Shown here: positions 44,155 through 52,546 of the stretch, one piece after another | Position numbering within the stretch: position 1 is the stretch's first letter | Layout: each line of letters opens with the position of its first letter | Source: Chromatiales bacterium | GTDB taxonomy: Bacteria > Pseudomonadota > Gammaproteobacteria > JAGRGH01 | NCBI GenBank assembly: GCA_020445605.1 | Contig: JAGRGH010000031.1 | Location: forward strand, 124,001 to 188,000 | Length of the DNA: 64,000 bases | Direction of reading: 5' to 3' | The notes under the pieces: model-generated | The model's input: only the letters and a program-made list of their open reading frames with translations | Told to the model about the DNA's origin: nothing | Databases searched by the model: none | Program-made: the position numbers and the translations under genes

Positions 44155-46154
44155 GCGCGCACCCGGCGCAGCGAGGCGAACCCGCCAAGTCCGGCGAGCG
44201 ACAGGGCAAATCCGATCAGCATCAACAGCGCGGACGGCGTGGCCCCCTGCGCGAAGCCGATCGGCGCGGTCGCCCGCACGGCCTGACCGTTGAGCGGCGC
44301 ATCCTGCGACCGCACCGGCGTGACATCCACGGCGACGAGGCTGGTGTAGGCGCTGACCAGGTGATGCTCCAGCGCCAGCGCGATGACCTCGGCGCGCACG
44401 CGCTCGTGGTCCTCGCCGCGTGATGCCGCGCGCATCCAGCCGTCGATCTTTTCGCGCGCCCAGAGCACGTCCAGCCCCGAGCCTTCGGCGGCGTTGCGCA
44501 GATCCAGATCGGCCGCCCACGGCCGCACGCCGATGCGCCCGTCCAGCCGCACGCGATCGACCGGCGCATCCAGGCGCATGATCACGGCGATCGGTTCCCC
44601 AGCGTAGAGGTCGGGAATCGGGTCGGGCGCCAGATCGGCGGCGACCGGCAGTGTCAGCGCAATGTCCGTGAGCGCCGGCCGTTCGAGCCGCGCGAACAGC
44701 TCGTCCATGCGCGAATGCAGCTCGTCCAGATTCGCGATGTAGGTGTGACTGCCGCGCCCAAACCGAGCGGCCTCGGTCATGAAATAGGCGTTCGGCGCCG
44801 AACCGATGCCAATCGTGAACAGCCGGCGATCGCCCAGGTGCTCGTGGATCAACTCGAACAGCGCGGCCTCGTTGTCGACCGCCCCATCGGTGATAAACAC
44901 CAGCTGGCGCACCCGTGCGCGGTCCGGTTTTTCGGGCATGGCGAAGACGAGTTCCAGCGCCTGGCGCATGTCCGTGCCGCCGTCGGCCTCGAAGCCCGCG
45001 ACATAGTCCTGCGCACGCGACTTGTTGCCGGCATCCGCGGCGACCGGCGCCGGGAACAGAGCGGCGGAATCGGAGGAAAAACGCACGACGTCAAAGGTGT
45101 CCGCAGGCCCGAGCCGCGCCAGCGCGCTGTCCAGCGCGGCCTTCGCGGCGCGCATGGATTCGCCGCCCATCGAGCCGGAGGTGTCGACGACGAACACGAC
45201 CTCGCGCGGCTGCACTGGGCCGCTGTCGAACCGTTCGTCCGGCGGCACGACCAGCAGCAGCCCGTAGTCGGCATCCGGCCCGGGCGCGACGAAATAGGTC
45301 GCGCGCGGCGCCTGCGCCGGCACCGGCCACCAGTCGAGCTGGAAGTCGCGATCGGAGGCGACCACGCCGTCCGCCAGATGGACCTCGACGGCGGCGGCGC
45401 TGATCTGCCGCACCTCGATCGGGTGCGAATCGCTGTGGACCTGCGCGAGGTCGAACCCCGCATCCAGAAAAACCGCGAGCTCGACCGGGTTCGAGAGCCA
45501 GCCGGACTGCGCATCCGTCTCGTCGGCAATCTGCACGCCACCCGGCAGCAGCGGCGCGGGCAGCGAAGCCTCGGGGTCGGCGGGCGGCGGCGAGTAGCGC
45601 GGCGTCACGGCCAGCGGGAACCGCAGGGAATACCGGCCATCCCGCCAGGCCAGCAGCTGCTGGAACTCGATCTCGACCTCGATCTCGCCGCGCGGCGGGA
45701 TGTTCGCGACCCGTGTCGTGAACAGGTTCGGCCGCAGGCTCTCGACCAGCGAGGCACGCTGGCCGGCATCGCGCGCGGCCTGATAGATGCGCTGGGCCTC
45801 GGCCTTCTCCTGAATCTGGCCCTCGACGATGCGATCGCCGATGATCATGCGCAGGCGGTCGACCGCGGCGTTCTCGGGCAGCGGAAACGCGTACAGGCCC
45901 TCGACCCAGACATCCGCCGGGTTGGTGAACCGCTGGCGCAGCCGGGTACGCGCGACCGGGCCGGTGACGTGTATCTCCACGTTCGAGTCCTGCTGCAAAG
46001 CCGGCAGGTACTCGCCGGCATTGTCCGTTGCGAGCAGTAGTTCCCCGCTCTTCACAGCGTTCGGCGTCAGCGCGTTCGCCCGGCCGATGAAAAGCCCCGA
46101 CACGACGGCGACCAGCGCCGCCACCTGCATCCAGCGCGACCCGTACCTGTTCAT
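44151..46154 (-). CDS. Marine proteobacterial sortase target protein (VIT + VWA)
   Basis: A 667-residue secreted protein: signal peptide (~1-28), VIT domain (~40-165, YAFPLPENAAVDRL and QAARDAGQRASLVE), VWA domain with MIDAS DTSGSMG (D324) to ~490, a C-terminal region, and a tripartite C-terminal sorting signal: hydrophobic helix (ALLMLIGFALSLAGLGG) and basic end RRVRA. At the expected LPXTG position the sequence is FAQGATP (~634-640), a marked departure. The ATG at 46154 has GGAGG ahead. It is in operon with the sortase. Confidence 0.93.
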   Translation of the reverse strand: MNRYGSRWMQVAALVAVVSGLFIGRANALTPNAVKSGELLLATDNAGEYLPALQQDSNVEIHVTGPVARTRLRQRFTNPADVWVEGLYAFPLPENAAVDRLRMIIGDRIVEGQIQEKAEAQRIYQAARDAGQRASLVESLRPNLFTTRVANIPPRGEIEVEIEFQQLLAWRDGRYSLRFPLAVTPRYSPPPADPEASLPAPLLPGGVQIADETDAQSGWLSNPVELAVFLDAGFDLAQVHSDSHPIEVRQISAAAVEVHLADGVVASDRDFQLDWWPVPAQAPRATYFVAPGPDADYGLLLVVPPDERFDSGPVQPREVVFVVDTSGSMGGESMRAAKAALDSALARLGPADTFDVVRFSSDSAALFPAPVAADAGNKSRAQDYVAGFEADGGTDMRQALELVFAMPEKPDRARVRQLVFITDGAVDNEAALFELIHEHLGDRRLFTIGIGSAPNAYFMTEAARFGRGSHTYIANLDELHSRMDELFARLERPALTDIALTLPVAADLAPDPIPDLYAGEPIAVIMRLDAPVDRVRLDGRIGVRPWAADLDLRNAAEGSGLDVLWAREKIDGWMRAASRGEDHERVRAEVIALALEHHLVSAYTSLVAVDVTPVRSQDAPLNGQAVRATAPIGFAQGATPSALLMLIGFALSLAGLGGFASLRRVRA

Positions 46155-46191
46155 TTCCTGACCTCCACGAACCATGGGTGATGGACGCAGA

Positions 46192-46241
46192 GCTTCGGCT
46201 TCACAAATGAACGCAGTACGAACGGCTTGTGAAGCCGGAGC
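46192..46241. promoter_or_regulatory. Cre-tag-like inverted repeat between sortase operon and creBC
   Basis: An inverted repeat (46192-46206 against 46227-46241, 14 of 15 bases paired; 11 perfect in CGGCTTCACAA) lies in the 129-bp divergent region. It carries TTCAC on the plus strand (46200-46204) and on the minus strand TTCAC-N6-TTCGT-N6-TTCAT from 46233 to 46207. The known CreB site is TTCAC-N6-TTCAC, so this is a likely CreB-binding region that could control both directions. Confidence 0.65.
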
Positions 46242-46283
46242 GCGGGGCGGGATCATGGCGGCTCACGAGGCCCTGCTGAGTTC

Positions 46284-46958
46284 ATGAGCCAAAGACCGCT
46301 GATCCTGCTGATCGAAGACGAGCCGGCGATCGCCGACACGCTCGTCTATGCGCTGGAGACCGAGGGCTTTGCGACGCACTGGGCCGCGACCGGCCAGGCC
46401 GGACTCGATGCCTGGCGCGAGCTCGACCCGGCGCTGATCGTGCTCGATGTCGGTCTGCCGGACATGAACGGATTCGACCTGTGCCGCAGCGTGCGCGCGC
46501 AGGCCGACGTGCCGATCGTGTTCCTGAGCGCGCGCGGTCAGGAGATCGACCGCGTGGTCGGCCTGGAGATCGGCGGTGACGACTACGTCGTCAAGCCGTT
46601 CAGTCCACGCGAACTGGTTGCGCGCGTGCGCGCGCGGCTGCGGCGCCCGCAGGCGGCCGGCAGCGGCGATGCACCGCGCTTCGAGATCGACGAGGCCGCG
46701 CAGCGCATCCGTTGCGACGGGCGCGAGCTGGATCTGTCGCGCTACGAATACCGCCTGTTTGCGATCCTGCTGCGCAGCCCGCGCCGGGTGTACTCGCGCG
46801 AACAGCTCATGCAGCTCGCCTGGGACGAACCGGAAAGCGTGTTCGACCGCACCGTGGACGCGCATGTGAAGACCCTGCGCGCGAAGATTCGCGCCGTCGC
46901 GCCGAAGGCCGACCCGATCCGCACCAGGCGCGGGCTGGGTTACGTCTACGAGCCATAG
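46284..46958 (+). CDS. creB: Two-component response regulator CreB
   Basis: A 224-residue OmpR-family regulator. The receiver has D55 (LIVLDVGLPDMNG) and K in VVKPFSPREL; the C-terminal winged helix (~130-220) has EYRLFAILLRSPRRVYSREQLMQLAWDEPESVFDRTVDAHVKTLRAKI. The sequence fits CreB, the partner of CreC, which follows after 5 bp. The related dedicated sortase regulator PdsR is the alternative; the CreC features of the neighbour favour CreB. Confidence 0.87.
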   Translation: MSQRPLILLIEDEPAIADTLVYALETEGFATHWAATGQAGLDAWRELDPALIVLDVGLPDMNGFDLCRSVRAQADVPIVFLSARGQEIDRVVGLEIGGDDYVVKPFSPRELVARVRARLRRPQAAGSGDAPRFEIDEAAQRIRCDGRELDLSRYEYRLFAILLRSPRRVYSREQLMQLAWDEPESVFDRTVDAHVKTLRAKIRAVAPKADPIRTRRGLGYVYEP

Positions 46959-46963
46959 CCGGC

Positions 46964-48400
46964 ATGAAGATCCGCACCCGCATCTTCGTCGTCTTCGTGC
47001 TGGTCACGGCCGCCGGTGTGTTCGGTCTGGTGCACTGGATGCAGAACGAACTGCGGCCGAATTACCTCCAGGCGCAGGAAGATCCGCTGGTGGATCTGGC
47101 CAACCTGCTCGCGGTCATGATCGTCGAACAGGGCCTGCTCGACCCGAAGGGACAGGCCGCTCCGGACACCGCCCTGCTCACGCGCGCGTTCGACCGGCTC
47201 GCGGTGCGCCGGCTCGCCGCGCGCATCTATGCCCTGGAAAAGACCGAAGTCGACATCCGCGTCTACGTGACCGATGCGGGCGGCCGCGTGCTGTTCGATT
47301 CCACGGGTCGCGACACCGGCGCGGACTATTCGCAGTGGCGCGACGTGCGCCTGACCCTGCGCGGCGAATACGGTGCACGTACGACCGACGGCGACCCGCT
47401 GTTCCCGGACGGCTCGACCATGTACGTCGCCGCGCCGATCACCAGCGGCGATGTGATCGTCGGCGCAGTCAGCGTGGGCAAGCCGACCCGCAGCGCGGAA
47501 AGGTTTCTGGATCAGTCCGTCGATGAACTCGCGCTCGCCGGGCTGTTCGCGGCGGCGACGGCGATCCTGGTCGCAGCGATCATCTATCTATGGGTCAGCC
47601 GCCCGCTCGCCCGGCTGCACACCTATGCCGCCGCAACCGGCGCCGGTCAGCGCACTGCCCTGCCCGCGCTGGGCAACAACGAGATCGGCCAGGTCGGCGC
47701 CGCCATCGAGTCCATGCGCAAGGCACTCGACGGCAAGGCCTATGTCGAGCATTACGTGCAGGCCCTGACCCACGAGCTGAAAAGCCCGCTGGCCGCGATT
47801 CAGGGTGCCGCCGAACTGCTCGACGAGGACATGTCCGAGGCCGACCGGCGCCGCTTTCTGGCGAACATCCGCGATCAGGTCCGCAGGCTCGGTGACATCG
47901 TCGACCGGCTTCTGGACCTCGCGGCGATCGAAAGCCGGGGCGCGCTGGAACGGGTCGAGCCGGTCGATCTGAACGCGCTGGTGGCCGGGGTCGTCGAAGA
48001 CCTGCGCCCGGTTGCGCTGGCGGGCGAAGTCGCAATCGAACTGCACGACAACCCGGGCCTGAGCACGCGCGGCGATGCGTTTCTGCTGCGTCAGGCCGTC
48101 ACGAACCTGCTGAAGAACGCGATCGAGTTTTCACCGGCCGAATCGAGCGTGCAGGTCGATCTCCAATCCGCACCGGGCGGCTCGCGGCTGCGCATCACCG
48201 ACCGCGGCCCGGGCATTCCGGCCTATGCGCGCGAGAAGGTCTTCGAACGCTTCTTCTCCCTGCCCCGCCCGGGCGGACGCAAGGGCACGGGCCTGGGCCT
48301 GACCTTCGTGCGCGAGATCGTTGCGCTGCACGCAGGCAGCGTCACGCTCGAAACGGCACCGACCGGCGGCAGCGTCGCGACCTTGGTCTTGCCCGGCTAG
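46964..48400 (+). CDS. creC: Two-component sensor kinase CreC
   Basis: A 478-residue inner-membrane kinase. TM1 (~8-28), a periplasmic sensor (~30-185) with DPLVDLANLLAVMI, LTLRGEYGART and MYVAAPITSGDVIVGAVSVGKP that match E. coli CreC closely, TM2 (~190-212), HAMP, HisKA with H270 in THELKSPLAAI, and HATPase_c (DRGPGIP, GTGLGLTFV). E. coli CreC responds to carbon metabolism state. No creD is present. The TAG stop is part of the CTAG at which the MITE-like element is inserted. Confidence 0.9.
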   Translation: MKIRTRIFVVFVLVTAAGVFGLVHWMQNELRPNYLQAQEDPLVDLANLLAVMIVEQGLLDPKGQAAPDTALLTRAFDRLAVRRLAARIYALEKTEVDIRVYVTDAGGRVLFDSTGRDTGADYSQWRDVRLTLRGEYGARTTDGDPLFPDGSTMYVAAPITSGDVIVGAVSVGKPTRSAERFLDQSVDELALAGLFAAATAILVAAIIYLWVSRPLARLHTYAAATGAGQRTALPALGNNEIGQVGAAIESMRKALDGKAYVEHYVQALTHELKSPLAAIQGAAELLDEDMSEADRRRFLANIRDQVRRLGDIVDRLLDLAAIESRGALERVEPVDLNALVAGVVEDLRPVALAGEVAIELHDNPGLSTRGDAFLLRQAVTNLLKNAIEFSPAESSVQVDLQSAPGGSRLRITDRGPGIPAYAREKVFERFFSLPRPGGRKGTGLGLTFVREIVALHAGSVTLETAPTGGSVATLVLPG

Positions 48401-48649
48401 TGTCCTGTCCCACAATTATCTATCGTTTCTGCGTGGCTGAGCAGGGCTGAATCAAGACGGCCGAGCTATGGACAGGATCGCCAACGCTGAGTCAGCCCTG
48501 CTCAGCCGCGCCCGCAGGGAGGGCCCCTACGGTTCGAGGGCTGTGTTGCGCCGCTTGCCAATGGAATGACCATTGCCTTCACGACGCGCCTTGCCCTCGA
48601 ACCGTAGGAACCCTCAGAAATGACAGATCATTGCGGGACAGGACACTAG
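48397..48649. mobile_element. MITE-like element with CTAG flanks and nested hairpins
   Basis: A 245-bp element (48401-48645) flanked by CTAG on both sides. Its ends are inverted repeats: 11 perfect bases (TGTCCTGTCCC) and 27 of 31 overall. Inside are two perfect 16-bp inverted repeats: 48435-48450 with 48492-48507, and 48526-48541 with 48593-48608. There is no transposase ORF. A CTAG target fits the CWAG preference of the IS5 subgroup, but the family is not proved. Confidence 0.8.
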
Positions 48650-48679
48650 GTCCGGCCGAGTCGCCTGAAACATGCTTCA

Positions 48680-49927
48680 ATGGCTCGCAGCGATGTCCTT
48701 TTTCTCGACGCCACGAACCAACCGCCTGCGACATCCGGACCCGATCGCGTGACCCATTCGCCACTGTCCAGCCGCGTGCGCATCGCGCAGACGGAGCTTC
48801 TGTACTTCAGCTCTCCGCTGCGCCCCGTGCTGCATGCCATCCCCGGCGGGATCCTGTTCTGGCTGACCTTCGAAACCGTCGGCGTGACCGCTTCGGGCCT
48901 GTGGTTCGCCGCCCTGATGCTGATCAACATCGGGCGTTATGTACACATCCAGGTGGTGCGCCGCACGCCGCGCGAGGCGCTCGACTGGAATCGGCTGTCA
49001 CGTCTGTTTGTAGTGGGGTCCGCCCTGGTCGGAATCGCCTACGGCGCGGGCCTCGTGTGGTTCATGCCGCAGCTCTCCGAGTTTCTGCAGCTCGCCGTGG
49101 TGTCCGTGGCCGTGACGGTCATTCCGGGCGCGATGGTTTCGTACTCCTCGAGCTGGAGCGCGTTTCTCGTCTATCTGGCGCCGAAACTCGGCCTGCCAAT
49201 GGTTCTGTGTCTGCTGCTGGGCGACGCGTTTCACCTGTACCTGTTCTTCTACGGGCTCGTTTACCTGCTGGTGCTGCTGACGTTGTTCAACTGGTACTAC
49301 AAGACGCTTGTGGAAACGATTCGCGTGCGGCTCGAAAACGCCGATCTGCTCGCCACTCTGACCGAATCCAACGAGAAGCTCACGGCGCTTTCCACGCGCG
49401 ATGGACTCACCGGACTCGCGAACCGCAGGCATCTCGATGAACTGCTTGAACATGAGCTGGTCGCCGCCACCCGCCACGGCCTGCCGCTCGCAGTGCTGAT
49501 GCTGGATATCGACTTCTTCAAAGAATACAACGACGAGTACGGCCACATCCGCGGTGATGAATGCCTGCAGGCGCTGTCCGCGATGCTGGTGTCCACCTTC
49601 AAACGCCGCACGGACATCGTCGCACGCTACGGCGGCGAGGAGTTCTGCCTGGTCGTGCCGAATACGGATGCCGAAGCTGCGCAGGACGTTGCCCGCGAAG
49701 TGCAGGCCCGCATGGCGGAACTCGACATCGAGCATCACGGCTCGCGGGTCAGCGATCAGCTGACGCTCAGCATCGGCATCGCGGCCTGGGTCCCGACGCC
49801 GGGTGACACTGCCGGCGATTTTCTGCACGCAGCCGACAGCGAGCTGTATGCCGCGAAGCGCGGCGGACGCAATCAGGTTCGCGTGCACCGGCGTGACGAT
49901 GGCGCGACGGCCGGCCCGGCGGACTGA
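48680..49927 (+). CDS. Diguanylate cyclase with membrane-sensor N-terminus
   Basis: A 415-residue protein with about six transmembrane helices (~50-215), a short coiled coil and a GGDEF domain with GGEEF (residues 318-322), so cyclase activity (2 GTP to c-di-GMP) is likely. An RRTD sits five residues upstream, the product-inhibition I-site. LTGLANRRHLDE is the domain start. The N-terminal membrane part resembles MASE-like sensors but I cannot name it. It lies just downstream of the MITE-like element. Confidence 0.92.
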   Translation: MARSDVLFLDATNQPPATSGPDRVTHSPLSSRVRIAQTELLYFSSPLRPVLHAIPGGILFWLTFETVGVTASGLWFAALMLINIGRYVHIQVVRRTPREALDWNRLSRLFVVGSALVGIAYGAGLVWFMPQLSEFLQLAVVSVAVTVIPGAMVSYSSSWSAFLVYLAPKLGLPMVLCLLLGDAFHLYLFFYGLVYLLVLLTLFNWYYKTLVETIRVRLENADLLATLTESNEKLTALSTRDGLTGLANRRHLDELLEHELVAATRHGLPLAVLMLDIDFFKEYNDEYGHIRGDECLQALSAMLVSTFKRRTDIVARYGGEEFCLVVPNTDAEAAQDVAREVQARMAELDIEHHGSRVSDQLTLSIGIAAWVPTPGDTAGDFLHAADSELYAAKRGGRNQVRVHRRDDGATAGPAD

Positions 49928-49980
49928 CCGTCAGGCACCGCGCCCGGCAAGTAAACGGCTGTCCGTAGGCGCCGCGCATG

Positions 49981-50013
49981 AAAAAGGCCGCGGCCCTCGC
50001 GGGCGGCGGCCTT
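49981..50013 (-). terminator. Terminator of the PPC-domain gene
   Basis: On the minus strand an 8-bp stem AAGGCCGC / GCGGCCTT with further internal GC pairing is followed by TTTTT. It lies about 25 bp past the stop of the gene ending at 50039. Confidence 0.8.
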
Positions 50014-50038
50014 GGTGCGGGCCGTAACGGATCGGCGA

Positions 50039-50674
50039 TCAGTCGCGGCGCCGTGCGCGCACAAAGCCGGCCACACCGAGCGCACCGGCGAGCAGCGCAA
50101 GCCCCGAAAGCCCCAACGCCGGCACGGCTCGCTCTTCATACACGATGTTTGCCGTGACATGGGATACGTGCAGCGTATATGAGGCGCCGTCCGGCACGGG
50201 GTTTCCAGTGATGGCAAAACTGTTACCAAACTCACAGTTGAACTGGCACACACCGACCGTATAGACCCCCGGGCCCAGCAGGTTGATATCGAGGTACGAC
50301 GCAAACCCGTTGCTCCCGGGATCACCGGCGTTGTCATCGTTATTCGACAGCAGGGTTCCTCCTGCATCCCAGATGCCGATTTCGCTGTCGAAGCTATTGG
50401 CGTCGATGTCCACGATCACGCGTCCACCCGCAGCCGAGGTGAACCGGTAGAAATCGTTGGTGCTGTCGCCCGTGGCCGATACCGACACGTGCGGGACCGT
50501 CGTCGAGTCCGTGATGTTCGCGTCGGCATCCAGCGTGAAATTGCCGTCGACGTTCTGGGCCGTAGCAGCGGTGTCATTCGGCTCGAACTCGGGTATTCCG
50601 GCTGCCTGAACACCAGCCACAGCCCCCATCAGCGCTGCGGCTAGCACCCCGTATTTCAACGTAGAGCCTTTCAC
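50039..50674 (-). CDS. Secreted PPC-domain protein with C-terminal sorting-like signal
   Basis: A 211-residue protein: signal peptide (~1-26, YGVLAAALMGAVAGVQA), a bacterial pre-peptidase C-terminal (PPC) beta-sandwich (~residues 30-165, PEFEPNDTAATAQNV, YRFTSAAGGRVIVDIDAN, SEIGIWDAGGTLLSNNDD) and a C-terminal helix with basic end (VPALGLSGLALLAGALGVAGFVRARRR), in the style of VPxxG/IPTL-type CTERM sorting signals. A GTG start (50674) with GGGGGGA ahead is preferred. The true ligand is unknown. Terminator downstream. Confidence 0.8.
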   Translation of the reverse strand: MKGSTLKYGVLAAALMGAVAGVQAAGIPEFEPNDTAATAQNVDGNFTLDADANITDSTTVPHVSVSATGDSTNDFYRFTSAAGGRVIVDIDANSFDSEIGIWDAGGTLLSNNDDNAGDPGSNGFASYLDINLLGPGVYTVGVCQFNCEFGNSFAITGNPVPDGASYTLHVSHVTANIVYEERAVPALGLSGLALLAGALGVAGFVRARRRD

Positions 50675-50696
50675 TGTGTTTCCCCCCGGATCGAGC

Positions 50697-50713
50697 AAAA
50701 ACCGCCTGGCGGT
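50697..50713 (-). terminator. Weak terminator-like hairpin after the second EptA gene
   Basis: On the minus strand a 5-bp stem ACCGC / GCGGT with loop CAG is followed by TTTTT. A second, longer inverted repeat CCCTGAG / CTCAGGG lies at 50736-50755. Either could end the SulP-EptA transcript. The hairpin is short, so the call is tentative. Confidence 0.35.
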
Positions 50714-50845
50714 GGCGGCACCCGCGAGAATCCTACCCTGAGTTTGCGCTCAGGGATTGTTCCAGATCATGCAACTGGAAGAACGTCCTGCGACCGAGCG
50801 GCAAGACTTTTGGGATTCTCGGCTCAAAAGCCTGCCAGTACACGC

Positions 50846-52546
50846 TTATGGTGCGCCGGTTACGGCCTGCCGCTTCTCGAGCAAATGCGCGCGCGCGGGC
50901 TCCCTGTCATTGTAACGCAGCATGTCGACCTTCGGGTCGTAGACGCCGGTGTCGAGTTCAAAGAAACCGAGGACCGTGTGGAACAGCGAGTCGTGCGTGT
51001 ACGGCGCATCCCGGGCCGCCCGCACGGCGGCAAGGTCGACACCATCCAGCGACGGACCCAGCCACAGGATCGCCGGGACGTGGGTCTGGGTCTCCGGCGC
51101 GAACTGATACGGCAGACCGTGCAGATAGACACCGTATTCGCCGAGCGACTCGCCGTGGTCGCTGAAATACAGCATGGCGGTCTCGAAACCTTCGGATTTC
51201 GATTTCAACCAGTCGATCACCTGCGCCAGGAAATGATCCGTGTACGCGATCGTGTTGTCGTAGGTATTGCCGATCTGCTCATCGGTACATTCATCGAGCT
51301 GACTGGTTTCACATTCTGGAGTGAACCGCTTGAACGCCGGCGGATAGCGCTTGTAATAGGCCGGCCCGTGACTACCCATCGAGTGCAATACAACGAGCAG
51401 GTCCCGACTGCCCTGCGCATCGACCCACTGGTCCAGTTCGTGCAACATGCCCTCGTCGCGACATTCGACATCGCAGACCGGATTGACTTCCGGCTTGCGG
51501 AAATCCTGGAACTCGACGCGGTCGGCAACGCCTTTCGAACTTGAGTTATTGTCACGCCAGAGCACGGAGACCCCCGCATTCTCCAGCACATCGAGGAGAT
51601 TCTCGCGATTTCCGGCCACCTCGGCGTCATAGTTGCGCCGTCCAAGCCCCGAGAACATGCACGGCACGGAAACCGCCGTCGAGGTGCCGCAGGCGTGCAC
51701 ATTCGTGAAACTCACGATGTCGAGCTTCCCGAGTTCAGGAGTGGTATCGCGCGCATAGCCGTTGATGCCGAAGCGGTCGGCGCGCGCCGTTTCGCCGACG
51801 ACGAGCACCAGCAGTTCGCGATCTTCGTCCACGGCCGGACGCTCGGCATCGCTTCCGACGGCGACCAGCAGCTGGTTTGGATCACGCGCATGCTTCAGCC
51901 CGCGCAGATGGCGGTACACGCTGTGCACCGGAGTGGTCGGGTTCGAGTAGTAGCGCAGCTCCTTGTGCTCACGGATAAACGACGCATAGAAATTCGACAT
52001 TGGCAGCGCGGCCACCACCGCGGTCAACAGCGCTCCAACGATCAGCAAAATTCTGCGCACCAGCCCACGTCGCCAGTTCGGCGCGCGATCCAGCGAGACC
52101 CGCCATACGAACAGCGCTGGCAGCACTGCAAGCAGCACGACGTATACGAACAGTCGCGGCGTGAGGAGATCCAGCGTTTCCTGGTAGTTGGTCTCCAGGA
52201 TGTTCTGGATCATCGAATCGCCGATGATGACGTTGTAGGTATCCATGTAATAGGCGCTGCTTGCCGCCAGAAACAGGAACAGCGTCAGCATGGGACGCAA
52301 GGCACGCCCGATCCCGGCGATCGCAAATAGAAGCACCAGCGCGCAGCCGAGCACCACCGCCATGGATGCGAGGTGCAGCCACAGCTGCGGGTCGTCGTTG
52401 AACGCCTGACGCGCATTGCGGAAGAACGCAAAGTTCGCGAACGCCGTCAGGAAAACGGCGGTGACGATAATGAGCGTCTCGGGCCGCAGTGACAGCCGCG
52501 TGCGGCGGCGCGCACGTGAGGGCGGATGACGGTCTGGTGTCAGCAT
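50846..52546 (-). CDS. Phosphoethanolamine transferase, EptA-like (downstream copy)
   Basis: A 566-residue inner-membrane phosphoethanolamine transferase that probably modifies lipid A. Five N-terminal helices (~25-185) precede a periplasmic alkaline-phosphatase-fold domain with catalytic Thr in VVGETARADRFGINGYARDTTPEL, MGSHGPAYYKRYPPAFK and SDHGESLGEYGVYLHGLPY. Cysteine pairs (ACGTSTAVSVPC, VCDVEC, CETSQLDEC) are those of EptA. It has exactly the length of the copy upstream and is clearly its duplicate. ATG at 52546 overlaps the small ORF ahead of it. Confidence 0.93.
   Translation of the reverse strand: MLTPDRHPPSRARRRTRLSLRPETLIIVTAVFLTAFANFAFFRNARQAFNDDPQLWLHLASMAVVLGCALVLLFAIAGIGRALRPMLTLFLFLAASSAYYMDTYNVIIGDSMIQNILETNYQETLDLLTPRLFVYVVLLAVLPALFVWRVSLDRAPNWRRGLVRRILLIVGALLTAVVAALPMSNFYASFIREHKELRYYSNPTTPVHSVYRHLRGLKHARDPNQLLVAVGSDAERPAVDEDRELLVLVVGETARADRFGINGYARDTTPELGKLDIVSFTNVHACGTSTAVSVPCMFSGLGRRNYDAEVAGNRENLLDVLENAGVSVLWRDNNSSSKGVADRVEFQDFRKPEVNPVCDVECRDEGMLHELDQWVDAQGSRDLLVVLHSMGSHGPAYYKRYPPAFKRFTPECETSQLDECTDEQIGNTYDNTIAYTDHFLAQVIDWLKSKSEGFETAMLYFSDHGESLGEYGVYLHGLPYQFAPETQTHVPAILWLGPSLDGVDLAAVRAARDAPYTHDSLFHTVLGFFELDTGVYDPKVDMLRYNDREPARAHLLEKRQAVTGAP

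Noticed and set aside
46284-48400. Alternative identity as the dedicated sortase two-component pair PdsR/PdsS
   Set aside because: Adjacency to the sortase suggested it, but the kinase sensor segments (LRGEYGART, MYVAAPI, GAVSVGKP) match CreC closely. A tree would settle it.
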